From Schwartzia succinivorans DSM 10502 (GTDB lineage: Bacteria; Bacillota; Negativicutes; Selenomonadales; Selenomonadaceae), in the NCBI RefSeq assembly GCF_900129225.1, contig NZ_FQUG01000002.1:310001-374000 (forward strand): a stretch of 64,000 nt of DNA, read 5' to 3'. Numbering within the stretch: position 1 is the first letter of the stretch; every line of letters starts with the position of its first letter. The translations under genes and the position numbers were made by a program. Below are positions 1-9,454 of this stretch, piece by piece. The notes below the pieces were generated by a model. It was given only the letters and a program-made list of their open reading frames with translations. It searched no databases and had not been told where the DNA came from.

Positions 1-280
1 GCTCATCGCAAAATATCCGTTCTATACAAAGACAAAAATTCCGGCAGGCACTTACGCAGGCTTCAATGAAGAGGTCGAGGCTGTCTCCGTTATGGCAATG
101 CTTGTTGCTACGGATAAGCTGAACGATTCGCTGGGATACGAGGTTACGAAGGCGCTCTTCACAACACTCGACCGCATTCAGTCGGCTCATTCGGTAGGCA
201 AGCTCATCACAAAGGAAGGCGCTATGAAGGGCATGCCGATTAAGATGAATGCAGGCGCTGAGAAATTCTTCAAGGAATAA
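1..280 (+). CDS. TAXI family TRAP transporter solute receptor, C-terminal part (5' truncated)
   Basis: The reading frame is open from base 2 and ends in TAA at 278-280, giving about 92 residues of a C-terminus. The sequence (YPFYTKTKIPAGTYAGFNE, then a helix-rich VTKALFTTLDRIQSAHS and an IKMNAGAEKFFKE tail) resembles the end of TAXI-type periplasmic receptors of TRAP transporters. Such proteins bind a small organic solute and deliver it to the membrane permease. The downstream DUF1850 protein and fused 4TM/12TM permease form the usual TAXI-TRAP operon and support the call. The N-terminus, with signal peptide and most of the ligand pocket, lies outside the window, so the substrate cannot be guessed. 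A hairpin follows the gene. Confidence 0.85.
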   Translation, partial: LIAKYPFYTKTKIPAGTYAGFNEEVEAVSVMAMLVATDKLNDSLGYEVTKALFTTLDRIQSAHSVGKLITKEGAMKGMPIKMNAGAEKFFKE

Positions 281-305
281 CTTGAAAAGATTCGGCTAAA
301 ATTTG

Positions 306-330
306 AACGGGCGCGGCTGCGCCCGTTTTC
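306..330 (+). terminator. Intercistronic hairpin with T-run after the TAXI receptor gene
   Basis: A perfect GC-rich stem (306-314 with 319-327, GGCT loop) is followed by TTTTC. It lies between the receptor gene and DUF1850, inside what looks like one operon. It may be a partial terminator or an mRNA-stabilising hairpin that lets the receptor be made in excess over the permease. Confidence 0.7.
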
Positions 331-352
331 TCTGTGAAAGGCGTACGGGATT

Positions 353-838
353 ATGAAACGAAGAATGACAGTATTGCTTTTGGCTTTGGTGTTTGTTGGA
401 GTCGGATGCTATATTTTTTGCCCGCGTCTTGTGGTGTCTTCGGATGAAAAGATTTTGTTTTCCGTTCCGGCGGAGAAGGGACTTGCCTTTTCAACGCGGT
501 TTATCCATTCCGTGCAAAAGACACCTGTAGAAGAGTACTTCACGGTAAACGAGAGAATAGACGGAGTTGTGCTTCACTCGACGAGATATCAGTCCTTTGG
601 CGTCGGTCTGCCGTTTCTTTCAACGGACGGTAATTTCAGGCGTGATGGAGACTGGTTCGTAATGGAGGGCATGGAGAGAAAGCTTTCTTCGGTTGTCCTT
701 CGTCCCGGTGTTGGTACAGAGCTTACACTGAGAATTAAAGATAAGATTTTCCCTTTATATGAAATGGTTCCCCTGGGGACACCGATTACTGTTCAGGTCG
801 TCCCAAGGTATAAAATATGGTCCGGGCTCGACGGCTGA
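353..838 (+). CDS. DUF1850 domain protein of the TRAP operon
   Basis: A 161-residue protein with one N-terminal hydrophobic segment (about residues 5-22), probably a membrane anchor or uncleaved signal. The rest is a predicted extracytoplasmic beta-rich domain. The motif FIHSVQKTPVEEYF around residue 50 is characteristic of DUF1850. Such proteins sit between the TAXI receptor and the fused TRAP permease in many bacteria, exactly as here; their role in transport is not established. The ATG at 353 follows an AAAGG at 337-341 with slightly long spacing. The gene ends 24 bases before the permease start, consistent with cotranscription. Confidence 0.85.
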   Translation: MKRRMTVLLLALVFVGVGCYIFCPRLVVSSDEKILFSVPAEKGLAFSTRFIHSVQKTPVEEYFTVNERIDGVVLHSTRYQSFGVGLPFLSTDGNFRRDGDWFVMEGMERKLSSVVLRPGVGTELTLRIKDKIFPLYEMVPLGTPITVQVVPRYKIWSGLDG

Positions 839-862
839 GCTCATGGAAAGGTTGATGGATTC

Positions 863-2788
863 ATGGCAGATGAAAAAAACGAAAAGCTTGCCAAGGATGT
901 GCTGAAAAAATATGATAAGGAATCGAACGCGGCAGCACATAAAGGTCTCCTGGCAAAGTTTGTGTCCGCGCTTGCTATAGCATTTTCAGTATTTCAGCTG
1001 TACACGGCTGTTTTCGGGGTTCTTGACGCGCAGCTGCAGCGTGCGGTACATCTGGGATTCGGTCTCGCACTGGTATTCCTTCTTTTTCCTACAAGGAGAA
1101 AGCATGGGCCTGAGCTTCATATTGAGGATTATATTCTTGCGTTTTTGGGAGCGGCTGCACCGGCGTATATTTTCATTGAATATCAGCAGCTTGTACTGCG
1201 CGCAGGCACAGTGACAACGATGGATTTTGCTGTCGGGGCTGTGGGACTTCTGCTTGTTATTGAGGCAACGCGCCGTGTGGTAGGAATCCCGATGCTTGTG
1301 GTGGTGACGGCGTTTCTTGCCTATGCCTTCGCAGGTCCTTATATGCCGGGCATGCTTGCGCACCGCGGACTTACTCCGCAGCAGCTCATAGGGCATCTGT
1401 TCTTCACGACAGAGGGTATTTTCGGTATTCCTCTTGGCGTATCGTCAACGTTTATTTTCCTGTTCATTCTGTTTGGCGCATATCTTGAATCAACAGGGCT
1501 TGGACGATTTTTCATTGATCTGGCAAACGCTATTGCGGGCTGGGCAAGCGGCGGTCCTGCAAAGGTGGCTGTTCTTTCCTCGGGACTCATGGGTACAGTA
1601 TCCGGAAGCTCCGTTGCAAACGTCGTTGGCACAGGAAGCTTTACTATACCTATGATGAAAAAGCTTGGCTATGATAAAGAATTTGCCGGTGCCGTAGAGG
1701 CGGCCGCATCTACAGGCGGACAGCTGATGCCGCCTGTTATGGGGGCCGCGGCGTTTCTTATGGCTGAGTTCGTGGGTGTTCCTTATATTGACGTCGTAAA
1801 GGCTGCCATCATTCCGGCTGTTTTGTATTTCGCAGGAGTATGGCTTGGCGTTCACTTTGAGGCAAAGCGCAAAAATCTTAAAGGCGTCCCCAGAGAGGAG
1901 CTGCCGAAGGCAAGCGTGATTTTGAAGGAGCGGGGTCATCTTGCAATTCCTCTCGTTGTAATAATTTATCTGCTTGTCAGTGGTTATACACCGATGCGTG
2001 CGGCGCTTTTTGCAATCGTCCTTTCCATTGCGGCATCGTCTCTCCGCGCATCAACGCGCATGAAGCCTATGGAGGTTGTTAAGGGGCTTGAAAACGGCGC
2101 GCGCAATATTTTGGGTGTTCTTGTTGCATGTGCTTCCGCAGGTATTATCATAGGTGTTGTTACAAAGACGGGTGTTGGACTGAAGCTTGCTTCCGCGCTT
2201 TTGGAGCTTTCAGGAGGTATGCTTCTTCCGACGATGTTCTTTACGATGATTACAGCACTTCTTCTTGGAATGGGCGTTCCGACAACCGCTAACTATGTCA
2301 TAACGTCCACTATCGCTGCACCGGCTCTTGTGCAGATGGGTATTCCTGTTTTGGCTGCCCACATGTTTGTGTTCTATTTCGGTATCATAGCGGATGTTAC
2401 TCCTCCTGTGGCGCTGGCTGCCTACGCAGGCTCTGCCATCAGCGGAGGCAATCCGCTTATGACGGGTGTCAATGCATCGAAGCTGGCGATTGCGGCCTTC
2501 ATTATTCCATACGTGTTTGTATTGAACCCTGTGGTTCTGATGGTGGACGCGACTCCTTTGGCACTTGTCCAGACGCTTGTTACAGCTGTAATCGGAATGA
2601 TTGCCGTAAGCTCATCGCTGATTGGATTCCTTGCGAACGATATGCGCATGGTTGAACGGCTGATTTTATTTGCCGCAGGAATTATGATGATTATTCCGGG
2701 CGGAGTAACGGATGCTGCCGGACTTGCCATCCTTGTGGCCTGCATAGTTTTTCAGAAGAGAAGAAAGAACGCTGAGGCTGCGGTTTAA
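863..2788 (+). CDS. TRAP transporter fused 4TM/12TM permease
   Basis: A 641-residue polytopic membrane protein in which the small (4TM, DctQ-like) and large (12TM, DctM-like) TRAP subunits are fused, as is usual for TAXI systems. After a charged, cytoplasmic first 30 residues come many hydrophobic segments. Conserved DctM-type stretches are visible, for example GTVSGSSVANVVGTGSFTIP, ASTGGQLMPPVMGAAAFLMAE and LLGMGVPTTANYVITSTI. It would import the receptor-bound solute using a cation gradient. It follows DUF1850 and is closed by a rho-independent terminator. Confidence 0.93.
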   Translation: MADEKNEKLAKDVLKKYDKESNAAAHKGLLAKFVSALAIAFSVFQLYTAVFGVLDAQLQRAVHLGFGLALVFLLFPTRRKHGPELHIEDYILAFLGAAAPAYIFIEYQQLVLRAGTVTTMDFAVGAVGLLLVIEATRRVVGIPMLVVVTAFLAYAFAGPYMPGMLAHRGLTPQQLIGHLFFTTEGIFGIPLGVSSTFIFLFILFGAYLESTGLGRFFIDLANAIAGWASGGPAKVAVLSSGLMGTVSGSSVANVVGTGSFTIPMMKKLGYDKEFAGAVEAAASTGGQLMPPVMGAAAFLMAEFVGVPYIDVVKAAIIPAVLYFAGVWLGVHFEAKRKNLKGVPREELPKASVILKERGHLAIPLVVIIYLLVSGYTPMRAALFAIVLSIAASSLRASTRMKPMEVVKGLENGARNILGVLVACASAGIIIGVVTKTGVGLKLASALLELSGGMLLPTMFFTMITALLLGMGVPTTANYVITSTIAAPALVQMGIPVLAAHMFVFYFGIIADVTPPVALAAYAGSAISGGNPLMTGVNASKLAIAAFIIPYVFVLNPVVLMVDATPLALVQTLVTAVIGMIAVSSSLIGFLANDMRMVERLILFAAGIMMIIPGGVTDAAGLAILVACIVFQKRRKNAEAAV

Positions 2789-2802
2789 CTTAATATGATG
2801 TT

Positions 2803-2833
2803 TAAAAAAGGCATTGGTTTCCAGTGCCTTTTT
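2803..2833 (+). terminator. Rho-independent terminator of the TRAP operon
   Basis: The stem AAAAAAGGCA / TGCCTTTTTT encloses an 11-base loop and ends in a T-run. It lies 15 bases after the permease stop. Confidence 0.85.
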
Positions 2834-2847
2834 TGTATATAGATTGC

Positions 2848-2876
2848 TTTGCAATTTGTCCGATTATGTCGTATTA
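2848..2876 (+). promoter_or_regulatory. Sigma-70-type promoter for the EAL-GGDEF gene
   Basis: TTGCAA at 2848-2853 and TATTAT at 2871-2876 are separated by exactly 17 bases. The pair lies just after the TRAP terminator and before the ribosome site of the next gene. Confidence 0.6.
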
Positions 2877-2930
2877 TTATGAATATAAAAAGTTCATCAA
2901 TGGATGAAAAAGAAAGTGGAGGCATATTGC

Positions 2931-4658
2931 ATGAAAAACAAGCCGAGATATACTATTCCGGCCTCTTTGATGCGTTTAAAGCCTTATTTTGATGTACTTT
3001 CACGTACGAGTGATGTGTATTACTATATTACCGATGTGGAAACCGGGCTGACGATGTTTTCCGAAAACTGGATGAGGGATTTCGGAATGGGAAGAAGCGT
3101 CATCAACGATATAGATGCTGTGTGGATGCCGCATCTGCATCCTGATGATGTGGATAACCTGAAAAAGAAGAAGGATGAGATTTTCCGTCACAAACAGGAA
3201 AAGAAGATCAATATTGACTACAGGGCAAAGGACCGTGATGGCAATTATGTATGGCTGCGCTGCCGCGGAGAGCTGCTGGAGAGCAACAGGGGATTTCCTC
3301 CGATTTTTGCAGGAGTGCTTACCCGGCTCGATCAGCTCAATGAGGCAGACAAGGTCACAGGCCTTTTAAACAAGGAGCAGTTCGGACAGGCAATTCGTGA
3401 GGCTCTTGAGGAATTTCGGCGAACGGGGATGGGCGGCGAAATCCTGCTCCTTGGACTTGATAATTTCAAAATTATCAATGAAACCTTTAACCGTGCCTTC
3501 GGCGATGAGGTGCTTAGGATAACGGCAGGACAGATTCAAAATATCCTGCCGGAGGATACGCATCTTTATAAGCTTGACGGCGACGTATTCGGTGTTATTA
3601 TGCCGGGTGCAGGGGAAGGACAGGTTACCAAGTTTTTCAAAGCCGTTCAAAAATGTATGAGCCGTCAGCAGTTTATCGACGGCAAGATGTATTTCTGTAC
3701 TGTCTCAGGGGGGACGGTAGCGTATCCACAGGGCGGAAAGGAATATCAGGCGCTCTATAAGCACGCCGAGGCGGCTCTTGACCTCGCAAAGCGCGACGGC
3801 AAGAATCAGAATGTGATTTTCACTCGTGAGCAGTATAACCGATGGATGCGTTCTCTGACCATGCGTGATACCATCAAGACAAGTGTCGAGAATGATTGTG
3901 AGGGATTTTCCCTCTTTTATCAGCCGCAGGTGGATGCCTCGACTAGAAGACTTATCGGCGCGGAGGCTCTGCTTCGCTGGAAAAATCCAAAGGGGCGCAT
4001 GGTAGCACCTATGGAGTTTGTGCCTATTCTTGAGGAGACGAAGATGATTCTTCCCCTTGGGAAATGGATTGTCCGCGAGGCGCTGAAAACCTGTGTGAAA
4101 TGGCGTAAGGTTGTGCCAGATTTCACCATGAGCATCAATGTTTCGTATGCTCAGATTAAGGATATTACTTTCTTCAGCTTTGTGAGAGACGTCATCAAGG
4201 AGTACAATCTGCCGCCTGAGGCTTTGACCTTGGAGCTTACAGAGAGCACCATCGTTGCTGACTGGTCATTCTTAAATGAGCAGTTTGACGAGTTCAGGCA
4301 GGAGGGCATCCATATAGCGATGGATGACTTCGGCACGGGCTATTCTTCCCTTGCTTATCTGAAGAATCTTTCCTGCGATATCGTCAAGGTTGACCGCGAA
4401 TTTGTGAAGCATATTACCGAAAGTGATTTTGACCGTGAGCTGGTACAGTATACTGTCACGCTCTGCCACGGACTGGGAATGCATGTCTGCATTGAAGGCG
4501 TGGAGGAAAAAGAGGTATATGATATTGTCACAAAGGACTGCGGCGCAGATTGTATTCAGGGATATCTGTTCGGACGGCCTTTCAGTGAATCAGACTTTGA
4601 AGAGCAGTATCTGACGAAGGAGATTTTGGAGTACCGCGATGTCAAGAATGAAAGATGA
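2931..4658 (+). CDS. PAS-GGDEF(degenerate)-EAL protein, probable c-di-GMP phosphodiesterase
   Basis: A 575-residue cytoplasmic protein without membrane segments: PAS-like sensor (about 20-140), GGDEF domain (about 145-300), EAL domain (about 320-560). The GGDEF signature is degenerate, D216-G-D-V-F, so cyclase activity is unlikely; such domains can bind GTP as regulators. The EAL domain keeps [29 protein letters not shown] and [10 protein letters not shown], the usual catalytic and metal-binding set, so it should hydrolyse c-di-GMP. ATG 2931 is preferred over an in-frame ATG at 2904 because AGTGGAGG ends 8 bases before it. QueF begins inside its 3' end, so the two are translationally linked although functionally unrelated. 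Confidence 0.88.
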   Translation: MKNKPRYTIPASLMRLKPYFDVLSRTSDVYYYITDVETGLTMFSENWMRDFGMGRSVINDIDAVWMPHLHPDDVDNLKKKKDEIFRHKQEKKINIDYRAKDRDGNYVWLRCRGELLESNRGFPPIFAGVLTRLDQLNEADKVTGLLNKEQFGQAIREALEEFRRTGMGGEILLLGLDNFKIINETFNRAFGDEVLRITAGQIQNILPEDTHLYKLDGDVFGVIMPGAGEGQVTKFFKAVQKCMSRQQFIDGKMYFCTVSGGTVAYPQGGKEYQALYKHAEAALDLAKRDGKNQNVIFTREQYNRWMRSLTMRDTIKTSVENDCEGFSLFYQPQVDASTRRLIGAEALLRWKNPKGRMVAPMEFVPILEETKMILPLGKWIVREALKTCVKWRKVVPDFTMSINVSYAQIKDITFFSFVRDVIKEYNLPPEALTLELTESTIVADWSFLNEQFDEFRQEGIHIAMDDFGTGYSSLAYLKNLSCDIVKVDREFVKHITESDFDRELVQYTVTLCHGLGMHVCIEGVEEKEVYDIVTKDCGADCIQGYLFGRPFSESDFEEQYLTKEILEYRDVKNER

Positions 4659-5133
4659 AGAAAATTTGACGAAGCTCGGAAGCAACGGGACGAAGTATCC
4701 GCAGGATTATGCCCCGGAAATGCTTGAGACCTTCGTGAACAAGCATCAGGAAAATGATTACTGGGTAAAGTTCAACTGCCCGGAGTTTACAACTCTCTGC
4801 CCGATTACGGGACAGCCGGATTTTGCAACCCTTTATATATCTTATGTGCCTGATGTGAAAATGGTAGAAAGCAAGTCTTTGAAGCTGTATCTTTTCAGCT
4901 TCAGGAATCACGGGGATTTTCATGAGGATGTGGTGAACATAATCATGAAGGACCTTATAAAGCTGCTAGATCCTCGTTATATCGAGGTCTGGGGGAAGTT
5001 CCTGCCACGCGGCGGAATTTCGATAGATCCGTATGCAAATTACGGACGCCCGGGAACAAAGTATGAAAAACTTGCGGAAATGCGGTTCAGCCGCCATGAT
5101 ATTGAGTGTCTGGATAAAGTAGACAATCGTTGA
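4639..5133 (+). CDS. queF: NADPH-dependent preQ0 reductase QueF
   Basis: A 164-residue protein of the short, unimodular QueF family (tunnelling fold). It reduces 7-cyano-7-deazaguanine (preQ0) to preQ1 in queuosine tRNA modification. The motif [11 protein letters not shown] carries the nucleophilic Cys54 and the proton-donating Asp61. [20 protein letters not shown] is the family signature with substrate-binding Glu and His. The start at 4639 follows a GGAG at 4629-4632 and overlaps the EAL gene by 20 bases. An in-frame ATG at 4648 is possible. No other queuosine gene is in the window. Confidence 0.95.
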   Translation: MSRMKDEENLTKLGSNGTKYPQDYAPEMLETFVNKHQENDYWVKFNCPEFTTLCPITGQPDFATLYISYVPDVKMVESKSLKLYLFSFRNHGDFHEDVVNIIMKDLIKLLDPRYIEVWGKFLPRGGISIDPYANYGRPGTKYEKLAEMRFSRHDIECLDKVDNR

Positions 5134-5149
5134 AGCAGGGGTGAGCAGG

Positions 5150-5686
5150 ATGAATAATATTTTGAGAAATGTTTTGATGCGCCGTAGTGTTTCGCAGTTT
5201 GAGGAACGGCCGATTCGGGATGAAGACCTTATGGAGATTCTTGAGGAAGGAAAGGCGCTTTCGAATGCTGTAAACAATCAGGAATGGCATTTTACCATCC
5301 TGCAGAACCGCAAGCTCATAAAGCAGCTTTACGATGTGCATACTGAGCAGTCCTCTGCGATTCCGGATATAAAGGATTTTCTGCCGATTGAAGCGCCGCT
5401 GCTTCTTATTATATCGGGACGCAAGGATAATAAGTTTGTCGAGGATGCGGCGAACATGGTGTTCGGGAGCATGATGCTGGTTGCCGATAAATATGGAATC
5501 GGTTCCTGCTGGCTCGCGGCAATGCCGAAGCTGTTTGAAACTGAGGCAGGAAAGAGTGTTTTGGACCAGATGAGTGTTCCGCGTGGATATTCGCCTCTCT
5601 GTGTCGGTGCTTTTGGTTATAAAAAGACTGTCGTAGCGACGAGTGTGCTTTCGATGGAGGATAATATCGTCAATATTATTAAATGA
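5150..5686 (+). CDS. Nitroreductase family flavoprotein
   Basis: A 178-residue protein beginning with the family hallmark RRSVSQFEERPI near residue 10. It continues with LMEILEEGKALSNAVNNQEWHF and a C-terminal half resembling the FMN-binding fold (MVADKYGIGSCWLAAMP). Family members are FMN- and NAD(P)H-dependent oxidoreductases acting on nitro compounds, quinones or flavins; the substrate here is unknown. GTG 5141 is also in frame, but AGGGG at about 5137 is correctly spaced for ATG 5150. The gene lies between queF and a corrinoid adenosyltransferase in a run of close, same-strand genes. Confidence 0.85.
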   Translation: MNNILRNVLMRRSVSQFEERPIRDEDLMEILEEGKALSNAVNNQEWHFTILQNRKLIKQLYDVHTEQSSAIPDIKDFLPIEAPLLLIISGRKDNKFVEDAANMVFGSMMLVADKYGIGSCWLAAMPKLFETEAGKSVLDQMSVPRGYSPLCVGAFGYKKTVVATSVLSMEDNIVNIIK

Positions 5687-5744
5687 TTTGAAAAATGATG
5701 CCCGCCTATTTTGCAGACAGGCGGAGCAGTCGGGGGAGAAAATT

Positions 5745-6317
5745 ATGCTGCAGGTGTACACGGGAACCGGTAAGGGAAAGACTACTGCGGCGATAGGAAT
5801 CTCCATGCGGGCGATAGGCGCAGGAATGCGCGTATATATAATGCAATTTATGAAAGGGCTTGCTTACAGTGAGCAGCATGTGCTTCGGGATTTTTTCCCG
5901 AGGCTCGTGCTGAAGACTACAGGCAAGCCTTTTTTTATTGCCGCTGAGGGGATGCTTACGCCGGAAGAACGAGAGGCATGGGGGAACGACGTTGTTGTTT
6001 TTCCTCCCGGGAAGCCGCCGGCTGATTATGTAAAAATGATTGAGGACGGCTTTGACGAGGCAGCGGAGGAAGCATGCTCCGGCAAGTACGGTCTTGTGGT
6101 TTTGGATGAAATCAATGTCGCGCTTTTTTTCGGCCTGATCGGAAGGGAAAGGGTAGAAAAATTTTTGGACAATGTTCCCGAGGGGACAGAGCTTATTTTC
6201 ACGGGAAGAAACGCACCGGACTGGCTAACGGAAAGGGCTGATCTCGTAACAGAAATGAAGGAAATAAAGCACTATTATCAAAAGGGTATTGAAGCACGAA
6301 AGGGAATTGAGAACTGA
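5745..6317 (+). CDS. cobA: Corrinoid adenosyltransferase, CobA/BtuR type
   Basis: A 190-residue protein starting MLQVYTGTGKGKTTAA, the unusual P-loop of CobA/CobO/BtuR enzymes. These transfer the adenosyl group of ATP to cob(I)yrinate diamide or cobalamin. The motifs YIMQFMKG, LVVLDEINVAL (Walker B) and ELIFTGRNAPDWLTERADLVTEMKE match the family in order, and length is typical. ATG 5745 follows a strong GGGGGAG at about 5732; the frame is open further upstream but that part overlaps the nitroreductase gene. No other cobalamin gene is present, so it may serve salvage or assimilation. Confidence 0.92.
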   Translation: MLQVYTGTGKGKTTAAIGISMRAIGAGMRVYIMQFMKGLAYSEQHVLRDFFPRLVLKTTGKPFFIAAEGMLTPEEREAWGNDVVVFPPGKPPADYVKMIEDGFDEAAEEACSGKYGLVVLDEINVALFFGLIGRERVEKFLDNVPEGTELIFTGRNAPDWLTERADLVTEMKEIKHYYQKGIEARKGIEN

Positions 6318-6328
6318 GCGTCGGCTGA

Positions 6329-6904
6329 ATGGGGGTGCAGCTTGTGCCGGTGTTTAAGAAAACGTTATTCATATTTTTGCTGATTGCGGCAGGGGCGCTG
6401 GGGTTTACAGGATGGCTTCTTTCAGCTGAGCCGCAGGAGGCTGTAAGGCTGGACAGGGCAGAGGCGCCTGAAAAGCCTGCCAGGGTGACTGTGTATGTGA
6501 CAGGGGCGGTAAAGCGCCCCGGTGTTGTCGAGCTTTCGGCGAATGACCGGATAGGACAGGCAATCGAAGCCTGTGGAGGGGCATTGCCGACAGCAGATAT
6601 GGAGGGAGTAAATCTCGCGAAGCAGCTGACCGACGGAATGCAGATTCGCGTTCCTGAGAATGTAAAATCCGGAGGAGCGCAGCCGGGGATGGCGAAGTCG
6701 GAAACGGCGGAGGGGAAGGTTAACATAAATACTGCAGATGCCGCAGGCCTTGATAAGCTGCCGGGGATAGGACCGGCGATGGCAAAGCGCATCGTTGATT
6801 ACCGCAATGAGCATGGCCCGTTTGAGGCGCCTGAGGACATTCAGAAGGTTAGGGGCATAGGCCCTTCAAAATACGAAAAGATGAAGGATCGGATAGCTAT
6901 ATGA
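6329..6904 (+). CDS. comEA: ComEA family helix-hairpin-helix DNA-binding protein
   Basis: A 191-residue protein: N-terminal membrane anchor (about residues 10-30), an SLBB-like domain (VTVYVTGAVKRPGVVEL, about 55-110), and C-terminal tandem helix-hairpin-helix motifs (GKVNINTADAAGLDKLPGIG, AKRIVDYRNEHGPF, IQKVRGIGPSKYEKMKDRI). ComEA binds transforming double-stranded DNA at the outer face of the membrane and passes it to ComEC. A GTG at 6344 is better spaced from the GGGGG at 6331 than the ATG at 6329, so the true start may be five codons later. Its stop overlaps the ComEC start (ATGA). Confidence 0.93.
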   Translation: MGVQLVPVFKKTLFIFLLIAAGALGFTGWLLSAEPQEAVRLDRAEAPEKPARVTVYVTGAVKRPGVVELSANDRIGQAIEACGGALPTADMEGVNLAKQLTDGMQIRVPENVKSGGAQPGMAKSETAEGKVNINTADAAGLDKLPGIGPAMAKRIVDYRNEHGPFEAPEDIQKVRGIGPSKYEKMKDRIAI

Positions 6905-9318
6905 GAGAGGGACAGGCACCACTCAGCTTTTTGAACCTTCTTCTGGCTTCATTTTGTGCCGGCATCCGGTTAATGTGGACGGCACTGGAGGGCGGCGGAA
7001 TTTCTTCGGAAGTTTTTATGCTTTTATTATGCGTGGGAGCAGTGCTGCTTCCGCTCATAATATTGTTCAGAAAAAAGAGCAGTGTAGGGACGGTTGCCCT
7101 TTGTGCACTGCTTTTTTGTGTGCTTGGTGCTGTGCGCTTCTGGACGGTGGCTGAGCTTTCGCGTGAGGATGTTTTTTACGCCGCAGGAAAAAATGCGGAA
7201 ATAACAGGGACAGTGCATGGAGATTTATCAATACAGCCGTCTTCGGACGGAAGGGGCTGGAGATTCCGCTGCCTTGTTGAGGCGCAGACAATTAAGACGG
7301 ATGTTGAAAGGAATAAAGCCGAAGGAAGGCTGTATGTGGCGGGAAACGCTATTCGAAAGGAAGATATCCCGAAGATACAGGAGGGAGATATTCTCCGTGC
7401 ACGGGGAAGAATAAAAAGAATCCGCGGCTATAAAAATCCCGGACAGTTGGATATTGAAAGACAGGCCCGGAGTCAGGGAATAACGGCAAGACTTTCGGCG
7501 GAAAAAGGTGCTGTAGAAGTTATTGGCAGAGATGCTTCGGCTTTGAGCGGATATTTGACAGAGGTCAGGAGACATTACCGCAGCGCACTTTCAGAGGCAA
7601 TGTCTGAGGAGGATGCTGCGGCGATTTTTGCCATGCTTTTCGGCGGATATGAGGGAATCAGGGCAGAGGTTCTGGAGTCCTTTACCGCAACAGGAATTGT
7701 GCATATTTTGTCAGTATCAGGCTCCCATATCACTTTGCTTGCGGCTGTGTTCGCATGGCTTGGAAGGGCACTGAGACTGCGCAGGGGTATAACGGCAGTT
7801 GTTATTGTGTCGGCAATTTCCGTTTATGTGCTTTTGGCGTCGGCAGTCGCTCCTGCTGTCAGGTCGGGAATAATGGGCATCGTCGCGGCGCTGGCACTTG
7901 TACTGGAACGGGAGAGGGATGCCCGTCAGATTTTGTCGGTTACAGGTCTTTTGATGCTGCTATGGTCGCCCTGGCTCTTGTTTGATATAAGCTTTGAGCT
8001 TTCGTTTGCGGCGACGGCAGGACTTCTTTATATTGCACCAAGGCTTCGTGAGTTGAGGGTGCTTGAAAACGCTCCTGAATGGATTTCGGGAAGCCTTTCG
8101 ATTACCATTGCGGCACAGGCAACGGTGCTTCCTCTTTTGGCATGGTATTTTCATGTAGTATCGTTAAGCTCTCTTTTGGCGAATATTCTCGTCGTACCTG
8201 TTTTGGAGCTCATAATGATTGCGGCACTCTTTTCAGGGATGGCAGCAGCATTTTTACCAATGGCGGCGAGATTTATACTCGCGGGAGACAGTCTGCTTTT
8301 TGGCGGAGCCTCGGAGCTGTCAAAGCTTTTGGCGGAGCTTCCCATGAGTCAGGTGTATCTGCCTCCTATGGGCGCGGGATTTGCTCTTTTATATTACAGT
8401 GTTATTGTATTCTGGCTTCAGGACAGGGAACGCAAGGAATATCTTGTTAATATTATTCGGGGAACAAGAGGACGGGCCGCAGCTCTTGCTGTATTTGCAG
8501 GAATTTTTTTCGTCGGATTGAGTTCTTTTTTTCGTGCACCGGAGATGAGCGTGCATTTTATTGATGTAGGACAGGGAGACTCCGCGCTTATCATAACGCC
8601 TCACGGACGGGCCTTTATGATGGATACGGGGGGAACGCGGGATGCCGGCTTTGATATAGGTACCCGTGTGGACGTTCCTTATCTTTTGCAGCATGGAGTG
8701 CGCGCTCTGGATGCGGTTTTCCTTACACACGCCCATGAGGATCACTCCGCAGGGGCAGGAGGAATATTACGGAAGCTGCCGGCAGGCACAGTTTTTACTG
8801 CCCACGAGGGTAAAGAGGTGTATCAGGCAGCCATGAGGCTTTCTTCCCGTGACATGGCAAAGACTGTTTTTACTGCACCTCCCGAGGGGACTGAGATTAT
8901 TATTGACGGTGTAAAAATAGAAGTGCTTTTTGCTCCGGAGGCTGCCGGCAGCAGGACATCGGAAAACGAGCTTTCAAATGTGTACCGGGTGACATATGGG
9001 AACGCGTCCTTCCTTTTTACGGGAGACCTTGTAAAGGAAAAGGAGAAGGAGCTGATTCGAAAGCATGATGTGAGAAGCAGCGTTCTTAAGGTCGGTCATC
9101 ACGGCTCAAAAACATCTTCTTCAGAGCCGTTTCTTTCTGCGGTTCAGCCTAAGTGGGCAGTCATATCCGTCGGGGACGGTAATAGTTTCGGACATCCGAA
9201 CCGGGAGACTTTGCAGGCATTGGAAAATCATGGAATAAAGGTGTACAGGACTGACCAAAACGGCGCGGTAACATTCAGAACAGACGGTGATGTAATGCGC
9301 GTGGATTCATGGCTTTAA
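6901..9318 (+). CDS. comEC: ComEC/Rec2 DNA uptake channel
   Basis: An 805-residue membrane protein. Several N-terminal hydrophobic helices surround an OB-like extracellular domain (about 80-220). The Competence domain with FTATGIVHILSVSGSHITLLAAVFAWL and further helices follows (about 230-530). A C-terminal metallo-beta-lactamase-like domain begins FIDVGQGDSALI and holds the metal motif THAHEDHSAG near residue 610 and VGHHGSKTSS. ComEC translocates one strand of incoming DNA across the cytoplasmic membrane. It overlaps comEA by 4 bases. ComEB, often found between the two in Bacillus, is absent, and no pilus gene is in the window. Confidence 0.95.
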   Translation: MREGQAPLSFLNLLLASFCAGIRLMWTALEGGGISSEVFMLLLCVGAVLLPLIILFRKKSSVGTVALCALLFCVLGAVRFWTVAELSREDVFYAAGKNAEITGTVHGDLSIQPSSDGRGWRFRCLVEAQTIKTDVERNKAEGRLYVAGNAIRKEDIPKIQEGDILRARGRIKRIRGYKNPGQLDIERQARSQGITARLSAEKGAVEVIGRDASALSGYLTEVRRHYRSALSEAMSEEDAAAIFAMLFGGYEGIRAEVLESFTATGIVHILSVSGSHITLLAAVFAWLGRALRLRRGITAVVIVSAISVYVLLASAVAPAVRSGIMGIVAALALVLERERDARQILSVTGLLMLLWSPWLLFDISFELSFAATAGLLYIAPRLRELRVLENAPEWISGSLSITIAAQATVLPLLAWYFHVVSLSSLLANILVVPVLELIMIAALFSGMAAAFLPMAARFILAGDSLLFGGASELSKLLAELPMSQVYLPPMGAGFALLYYSVIVFWLQDRERKEYLVNIIRGTRGRAAALAVFAGIFFVGLSSFFRAPEMSVHFIDVGQGDSALIITPHGRAFMMDTGGTRDAGFDIGTRVDVPYLLQHGVRALDAVFLTHAHEDHSAGAGGILRKLPAGTVFTAHEGKEVYQAAMRLSSRDMAKTVFTAPPEGTEIIIDGVKIEVLFAPEAAGSRTSENELSNVYRVTYGNASFLFTGDLVKEKEKELIRKHDVRSSVLKVGHHGSKTSSSEPFLSAVQPKWAVISVGDGNSFGHPNRETLQALENHGIKVYRTDQNGAVTFRTDGDVMRVDSWL

Positions 9319-9379
9319 TCATAACTGGATTAACGGCTGTCTATATGAAAATTTCATATGATATTTTGCTGTAAACTTC

Positions 9380-9408
9380 TAGACATATGTGTATCATTAA
9401 GATATGAT
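9380..9408 (+). promoter_or_regulatory. Probable promoter for the PAS-GGDEF gene
   Basis: TAGACA at 9380-9385 and TATGAT at 9403-9408 are separated by 17 bases. They lie in the AT-rich 136-base gap after comEC. Confidence 0.45.
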
Positions 9409-9454
9409 TTATATGAGCATGAATTTGCACAATTAGTCCCATAGGAGGCAGACT

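Noticed and set aside
4600-4660. preQ1 riboswitch for queF
   Set aside because: queF starts inside the upstream coding region with only a Shine-Dalgarno sequence. There is no room for an aptamer, and no C-rich preQ1 motif was seen.
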